Positions 49,001 to 58,000 of a stretch of DNA of 64,000 bases are shown one piece after another. Source of the stretch: Saccopteryx bilineata (Eukaryota > Chordata > Mammalia > Chiroptera > Emballonuridae); NCBI RefSeq assembly GCF_036850765.1, contig NC_089496.1, positions 100,588,267 to 100,652,266 of the forward strand. Direction: 5' to 3'. The notes beneath the pieces were generated by a model. It was not told the origin of the DNA. It did no database searches and saw nothing but the letters and a program-made list of their open reading frames with translations. Both the position numbers and the translations under genes were made by a program. The first letter of the stretch is position 1. The number at the start of each line of letters is the position of its first letter.

Positions 49001-52000
49001 GGACTTCTGAATGAAAAACTAAAGGCATCATCAGTGAAAGCACATGTATTAGCTACTAGACAAATATTTTTCAAGATGAAATTTCCAGTGATACTATAAG
49101 GGAAATATTCCATGTTATAATCTTTATATTAAATCTAGGTGATGGCAATTGGTATCGTGCTTTAGTCAAGGAAATTGTACCAAATGGAAACGTTAAAGTA
49201 CATTTTGTGGATTATGGAAACACCGAAGAAGTTACTGTAGATGAACTCCGAATGATCACACCAGAATTGTTAAAACTTCCATTTCAAGCGATTCGGTGTT
49301 GGTTAGTAGGTACGATGCAGAAGAAGAAATTTTCTCTACCGTCTTCTAATATTTTGAGTACATAAAGTTCTAACTCTTAATGTCTATCATTTTTATATTT
49401 TGTGTAAGTTATATCTTGCTTTATACTATAGAATACAATTTCAAAATGTATTTTTAAAGATACTAGCCAGATTGTCTGTTGATTTCAGAGTTGGGAGGCA
49501 GCAGCTCTTCTGTACTTATGATGGGAATAAAACAGATATCTTCTCATGAAGGCGTTTTGCTTCTGATAATTTATCCCAAAGAAATAATCTTGGACTTTCA
49601 CAAAGTTCACCTACAAAAAATTTATTACACTACTGTTAATATTAGCAAGTCAACCTAAATAATCAATAGGAGAAGATTGATGTATTGATGCCCCATGTGC
49701 ATGTAACAGACAGTGGTCGAACCTATTTCATGGGGTTGTTGCGAGGGTTAAATGAATGTTTAGAACAGGGCCTGGCACTCAGTTTTGTTTAACTCAGTTT
49801 TGTTTAGTCAACCTGGTCCTTACCGCCCACTAGTGGGCATACCAGCTTTCATGGTGGGTGGTAGCGGAGCAACCAAAGTATAAATAAAAAGATAGATTTA
49901 ACTATAGTAAGTTGTTTTATAAAGATTGATTCTGCCAAACAGCAAAAATCCGACATAAAGTACTTGGGAAGTAATTATTATTATATGCTTTAACTTGCTG
50001 TAACTCTGCTTTATAAATTTTATAAAGTAAAGTTTTCTACTTTATAAATCAGCATTACTGTTGAACCGGTGGGTGGATAGAAAAGTTTACAACTAACAGA
50101 TACAAAAGTGGGTGGTTGGTATAAAAAGGTTGACTACCTCTGGTTTAACTGTTTGTTGTTATCACATAGTCATTGAAACACTGTTAAGTATGTATCATGA
50201 ATATGAAGAATTGTTCCTGATTTAAGTGAAGAAAGCAAGTTATTAAGGAGACTTGGACAGCCAAGCCTGTTCCCTGCTTCCCAATCCTACTAGCTGTGTG
50301 ACCGCAGGCAGAGTATTTTAACTCTGCGCTTTCATTTCTGCATCTGCAGCGTAACAGTGCCTTCCTCAAAGAGTCACTAAGAATAAGAGATAAAAATATA
50401 AAAGGCGCTTGCCAGTGCTTGATATTATTACAGAAATTTCTTTATAAAATAAATAGCATATATGTGTATGTGTATATTTCTTATAAGAATCGTAGAAGAT
50501 TAGGATCCAAAATATTAACAGCGTTCGTGTCTGGAGGCAGAGATGCTTTTGTTTGTTCCTTTGCTTATCTGTTTTCTTTCTTCTTATTCGGCACTCAGTG
50601 TGTTTTAGATTATTGGTTCTAATTACCCTGTTTTTTGCCAGTGCTTCTTAGTAGGTGGCCCCCAAGACCAGCAGCGGCAACATAGAACTTGTTAGAAATG
50701 CAGATTCTCGCTCCCCATCCAAGACCTGCTACTCAATTGGAAGCTCTCAAGTGGGGCCCCAAAATCTGTTTTAACAAGACCTTTAGCTAATTCAGATGCA
50801 CACTCATGTTTGAGAATCACTGTTATGAATTTGGGGATAAGCCACAATTATCCAAGAAAAGTAATTTTTGACTAAGTAATTTAGAATGGCATTTTAAAAT
50901 TATCGCTAGAAGACTGCCCACAAGGTGAAATTGTCTGGTTGACCTCTTTTACCAGCATGATTGGTCACTCATCATTGTGTATGTAACAGAACACAAAGGT
51001 GGCTTATAAAAGAAATACTAGGCCCTGGCCGGTTGGCTCAGCGGTGGAGCGTCGGCCTGGCGTGCGGGGGACCCAGGTTCGATTCCCGGCCAGGGCGCAT
51101 AGGGGAGGCGTCCATTTGCTTCTCCACCCCCACCCCCTCCTTCCTCTCTGTCTCTCTCTTCCCCTCCCGCAGCCAAGGCTCCATTGGAGCAAAGATGGCC
51201 CGGGCGCTGGGGATGGCTCCTTGGCTGCTGCCCCAGGCGCTAGAGTGGCTCTGGTCGCGGCAGAGCGACGCCCCGGAGGGGCAGAGCATTGCCCCCTGGT
51301 GGGCAGAGCATCGCCCCTGGTGGGCGTGCCGGGTGGATCTCGGTCGGGCACATGCGGGAGTCTGTCTGACTGTCTCTCCCCATTTCCAGCTTCAGAAAAA
51401 TACAAGAAAAGAAAAAAAAAAAAAGAAATACTAATTCTTTTTCTGCCTCTTGGGAAGATGCCTGGTGAAAATACATTAGTGGGGAAAGTAGGGAGAGATC
51501 CTGAGCAGTGTGTTTGCAGGTGCATTGTTGGTAAATCAGGCATGGGGGGGATGCATACCTCAGAAGTATAGTTGGAGAGGGCCCAACCCTGGGTACTGAA
51601 GCAAAAATACAGCTTGGGCACAGACTTTTTTGTAACGCTGTTCTTGTTTGCCAGATATACAGCCCAGAAACAGACACTGGACGAAGGAAGTCACAGCAAG
51701 ATTTCAGATGTGCGTCACAGGGGTAAAGCTCCAAGCCCGAGTGGCTGAAATCACTGAAAACGGGGTGGGCATTGAACTCACCAACCTTTCCACTTGTTAC
51801 CCCAGAATAATAAGTGATGTTCTGATTGAGGAGAATCTGGTTTTAAAAGCTAGTTCGCCGCAGAGAGAATGGGCTGGGTACAGCCCTGTCAAGAACCATG
51901 ACCTTCAGATCGACACCCCTAAGCTTCAGGGTAACATTTTTAAGCCATTTATTTGTTATTCCAGTTTATGTTAACTTTTTGGTTTTATCGGCTATGAAAA

Positions 52001-55000
52001 TATTTCTATCTTAGATGACACAATTTTCCTGTAGAAATATACTTTGTGGAAACAGATTAATAACAGGCTATTAAAGTTAATTTCGTATTGATTTATTGAA
52101 ACATGGTTTTATTAAACACTGTACTCCTTTCTAATGTAGTTACTAATCAGGTAAACTTGCCCCGTAAAGTTGTGTATCCCTTAGCATCTGAATGCATTTT
52201 AGGAATTAAATAGACCACAGAAGTGGGAACATATTGCAGAAGCCAAGCACCACAGGAGTGCAGTAGCTCAAGGATTCTCATTACAGATTGGACTTGCTTA
52301 TAGCGCCCACAGAATGCCTCAAAATTGAATAGATTGTTTTGTAAAAATAGAGATTTTCATTTGGGGAATACTGCTAATCAGCCAGTTGATAGGAAAAAAT
52401 TGAGCGAATAAATATATTACGGGGAAAGAATGCCAAGTTGGATCTGTTGTATTTCATAGAGACTTGTGTTTGGTCTGTTTTCAGCTGTCTCTGCCGCAAA
52501 GCAGTGGAGGACGATAGAATTGCCAGTTAATAAAACCATACAAGCCAGCATATTAGAAATCAGAAACCCAAACTTATTTTATGCTCTACCAAATGAGATG
52601 CCGGGTAAGACATGAACATTTGAGGCCTATTTATGTTAATCTTTTTAACTGTAAGATGGAAGTGCTTATCTGAATCGATTAGGAACTGGGGAGAAGAGGG
52701 TAACGATTGTGTCTCACTCAAGGTTTTAAGGAAGAATCGATCTTAGTCACACTTTAGACAAATTTACTTATCAAAACATGTATGAATATGAATAGAATGC
52801 CCTGAATTCAGCACTGAGTTGACCTAATCTTGATAATCTACAGCTTTTTATAACAAAACAATATCCTTAACTGCTGTATAACTTCTTGTTTAAAAATGTA
52901 CTCTGTCCATATTGAATTTGTATTTACTAAGTTAACCATCTACAGCCATTTAAGAGAATTTGAACCAAACTTTTTTATATTGAAGTAGTACTTTGTAATT
53001 TGTCTAACCATAGTGTTACTGTACCTTGAAAAATTTAGGGAAAAGTTTTACACTGGACCTCATCATTAAGAAAGGTAGTATAGGCCCTGGCCGGTTGGCT
53101 CAGTGGTAGAGCGTCGGCCTGGCATGCAGAAGTCCCGGGTTCGATTGCCAGCCAGGGCACACAGGAGAGGCGCCCATCTGCTTCTCCACCTCTTTCCCTC
53201 TCCTTCCTCTCTGTATCTCTCTTCCCCTCCCGCAGCCAAGGCTCCATTGGAGCAAAGTTGGTCCGGGCACTGAGGATGGCCCCATGGCCTCTGCCTCAGG
53301 TGCTAGAATGTCTGTGGTTGCAGCAGAGCAATGCCCCAGATGGGCAGAGCATTGCCCCCTGGTGGGCATGCCGGGTGGATCCCAGTCGGGCGCATGCGGG
53401 AGTCTGTCTGACTGCCTCCCCCTTTCCAGCTTTGGAAAAATACAAAAATACAAAAAAAAAAAGTATAGAAGTATTGTTAAGTTTTCTTTTTTGTTTCATG
53501 GAAGTTTACAATCAAGTCTTCTCTTGACTCTTATTTGAGTTGATTACTGTAGTGTAGAAGGTGAGTTAATACAAGTTGGGTGGTGGCTGTTCAAAATAAT
53601 TTGCAGATACATTAAGGCTGAAAAAAATTAACCTTTGTTTCACATTGTCAAACCTAAAATTGTGGTAATACCAGTAACTGTTCTTAAATTTATCTCCAGT
53701 ATTACAAACACCCATGTTTAGTCTGTATAGTAGACGTCAAGGGTTTAGAACTGTTCAGTCCTGATGACAACATATGATATGTGCATTGGAAGGATTCCTT
53801 CCGTTAACTACAAGTGTGCCTCAGAGATAATGCAGTTCAGTTTCAGACTACCACAATAAAACACCGCACTAAAGCAAGTCACAAATTTTTGTTTCCCAAT
53901 GCGTATAAAAATGTTTACACTATACTGTATAGTCATATTAAGAGTGTAATATGTAATAGCATTATTTATAAAAAAGACAGTGTACATATCTTTTTTTGTT
54001 GTTTTGTTGTTGTTTTTTTTTAATTTTTCTGAAGCTAGAAATGGGGAGAGACAGTCTCCCACATGCGCCCGACCAGGATCCACCTGGCACGCCCACCAGG
54101 GGGCAATGCTCTGCCCATCTGGGGCGTTGCTCTGTTGCGACCAGAGCCACTCTAGCGCCTGGGTCAGAGGCCAAAGAGCCATCCCCAGCGCCCGGGCCAT
54201 CTTTGCTCCAATGGAGCCTCTGCTGCAGGAGGGGAAGAGAGAGACAGAGAGGAAGGAGAGGGGGATGGGTGGAGAAGCAGATGGGCGCTTCTCCTATGTG
54301 CCCTGGCTGGGAATCGAACCCGGTACTTGTGCATGCCAGGCCGACGCTCTACCACTGAGCCAACCGGCCAGGGCCAGTGTACATATCTTAATTGAAAAAT
54401 ACTTTATTGCTAAAAATTGCCAACCATCATCTGAGCCTTCAGCGAGTTGTCATCTTTTTGCTGTTGGAGGGTTTTATTCAGTTTGTAAAAAATGCAATAT
54501 CTGACCTGACCTGTGGTGGCGCAGTAGATAGATCATTGATCTGGAATGCTGTGGTCACTGGTACAAAACTCTGAGCTTGCCTGATCAAGTCACATAAGAG
54601 AAGCAACTACTATGAGTTGATGAGTCTCTCTTCCCCTCTCTCTTCTCTCTCTAAAATCAATAAATAAAATGTTTTAAAAAGGCAATATCTGAAGCTCAAT
54701 AAAACGAGTTATGCCTGTATAACACAGTCACTGAAAAGTACCCTAAACAATTGTAAAAATACAGCTTAATATGTGTTCATGGAGGAACACACTAGTATAA
54801 TAACCTCAGTCGAGAAATTGGCTTCCTTCTTGCCCCTCCCAGTGCTGTGTCCCTTTGACACAAGATAACAAATAGTGGCTTTATTTATTTTTAAAATGTA
54901 GATATATTTTAATACAGAGGGGTATTTTTTGGAGTGATTAGGTTTGACATTCTTTTGTATACTATATTTAGATAGTAGCATTGAAAATTTCTTCACATAA

Positions 55001-58000
55001 TACTGTTTGTATATATTTTAGAATATCAGGAGAAACTGGGTGTGTTGGCGGCTGAATTGTTAGAACACTGCAGTGCTCAGAAGAGTCAGTTGGCTTATAG
55101 ACCAACAGTGGGAGATGCATGCTGTGCCCAGTACACAGGTAATATTCTTTTTAATAAAACAGTAGAGGGAAAGTATTTTTCTGTCTGTTTTACATGAGAT
55201 TATATGGGTCATGTTATTTCAGATGTCTATTACATTTGGTTAGATAGAGAAATTAAAGACAAGGATATGGGTTTAATTCGTATATTGGGGTCGTTCAGCT
55301 TTTCTGTTCCATAACCAAAGAATATTTAGGCAGGGGTCTAGGTAGAAATTTACAGGTCTGTCAGAACTTCTAGATAACTAGCTCTGGATACAGTGCTCTA
55401 CCTAATGAATCAATGATGTTATATTTACATATGGAGGGACTGCAAATAATTTATAGAATTCTGTGAATGTACTAAAAGCGTGATTCAGGGAGTCAGACTC
55501 ATTGAACTGGGTATACTGTTAATATTTGATGTTAACAGATTTCTTTTGTTAATATAAATAACATGTATAGTGAATATTTGGGGGCAGAAATTTGGTGATG
55601 TAAATATTTTAGGCTAAATCTTCAGGAATAGAATTCTGGAGTCAAACGTGAAACTCCCTTACCCCCACCCCCAAGAATTTTGGTGCCAAAGGACATAAAT
55701 TGTTTTGTATGTTCTGGGGGCTTAGTGCTCTCTGGGCATCTTAAAGAAATGTCCATATGTGCTAAAAGTTGGTGAGCAGGCTGGTATTATCCCCTGCTTT
55801 TGGTCTTTTGCCCAACTAATGTTCATTTTTAAATTTAGATTTTTGATTTTAAAATGTATTATGCTTGTCACCCCAATTGAATAAAAGTTTTTTAATGTAT
55901 TAAGTTTAGTTCTATTTTTCTTCACTATAACTAGCTCTACACTTTTCTTCTTTTTCTTCCCAATAGCAAGATATCATCACTTTTGATTAGGTTAAGCATT
56001 CTATGTTACTTAATTAGAATTGTGTAAACACTATCGTGTGCTATAATTACATTTCTCTTTGCCACTCTCTTGTTACTAGTGTTTTGTATACTTCCACTAC
56101 TTATCTCCAGTTCTCTGCCTTAGTGTAAATTCCATGAACAATTCATGTACCTTTGTCAGCTTGTATCAGATTGGAGGCATCTTCAGCCTTCTGACCTGCT
56201 CCCGTTGGACGGCTCGCGCTCTAGACCTGAGCTGTCATCCTGAATCTCCTTCACTGTCATGCTGGGGGCTGTTGCAACACCACCCACCTTTGTTTCTTGG
56301 ATTTCTCTCCCCCACTCCACCTTGTTAGCTGGATTTCCCCCTCCCTTGTCTCGCCACGTTTTCTGGGTCTCTTACTTTTGATTTACTCTAATATTTGGGG
56401 ATATCCCATTCTCTAGAAGCTGAGAAAAGGTACATGTACGATGAATTTTCTGTTTTCTCCCATGTTTGAAAAAGTATTTTACCCTAATAGTTAGTGGGTC
56501 ATGCTGGGATATAGACTTCTAGGTTGGAAATGATCTTTCCCTTAAAATTTCAAAGGCATTGCTTTGATTGGCTTTTAGCTGTTGGTGTTGCTGGTCAAGG
56601 GATAAATGTCATTCAGATTCTTCAAATTTTGTACACGTGTTATTTCATTTTGGATCTTTTAGTCATCCTTTCATCCCGTGTTTTGAGTTTTATGATGTGA
56701 TTTTATATTGCTTTTCTTTTCACCATTGTGTGGGGCGTTCAGTAGATGGGCCCTTAAGTCTAGAATTTCATGAGCTTCAATTTTGAGAAGTTTCCCTGAT
56801 TATCTTTTATTTCCTTCTTTCACTCTGTTCTTTTAGGAACTCCATGTATTAATATTTTAATGTTGTGCATGAACTCTTCTGCCATATTTGCTCTTTTCTG
56901 TCTCATCTCTTTTTATTTTAAAGATTTGCAAGAGATTTCCTCGATTTTATCTTCCAAGGGTTTCATTTTTGATACCCCATTTTTTGTTTCAGTAGTTTTT
57001 TTTTTTGTTATCTCAAGTGTGTGTTTTTGATACTGTCTTGGTGTGGTTTCAAGGTTAGAAGGCCATTTCTCTAAGAATGTTAACATCGCTCTTTTAAATT
57101 TCATGTTCTTCTTCCTCCTTCCTTTCTTTCTGTTTCCTTGAGTGCCTGTTTGTTAGCTTCGGACTGATCTTTCACGTTAGAGACTTTCCTCCAATACTTG
57201 ATGAGTCTTGCTGTTCACTTACTGAAGACGAGGCACTGAGAAGTGAATGGGAAGTTCCTTTGAGCACGGCCAGAGCTTGCTCCCTGGTGGCCTTCAGTGC
57301 AGGGTCATCTCGCTGTGCAGTTCCACCGGGGATCCTAACGTTGGCATCTTGAAGAGCTTTTACTTGGGAATCTTGTCACCTGCCTGGAGTATGTAGCTTG
57401 TCAGAATATGCTCTTGGCCTTGGCTCATGGGCCTCAGTCCATAGTCAGTCAGGCTCTTCCTCTCTGGAGAAGGAGTAGGAACCGTTGCCTGGAAAAGGGG
57501 ATAAATTCTGAGCCGGACTAAAACGTGAACAATAAAACTGATCCTTTTCTTTAGCGACTTTAAAAAAAATTAGTATATTAGTGTTTATAAGGTAAAGTCT
57601 GTTTGGATGTCATGGGAAGTGACTGCTTCCTTTAGCCACTCCCCATTCTCAGCTCCATCTGTGCTCCTACTTTTCAATGGGAAGCACCAAGTGTCGGCCC
57701 TTGGTTGCCTGAGGATTGGAGTTGCAAACTGGGGTGCTTCTTAGCTCCCCTGTGGCCAGCTTTGGCTGAGCTCTGCTCAGTCATTTTCCGTCATGCGTCT
57801 GCTTTCTCTCTCCCCATTTTCCCTTGTCTTCTCTTGTTCTGTATCCTTATGATTTTATGCCTTTTTCATTCATCATGTAATTGGTTTTTTTTAGTAGGAT
57901 CTGAACAAAGTGCTGGTGACGCTCATATTTAATCTGGATGTTTTGGCTTGAAATCAGATATGTTGGTATGAATTTCTAAGTGATGTGAATGTAATCAGGA

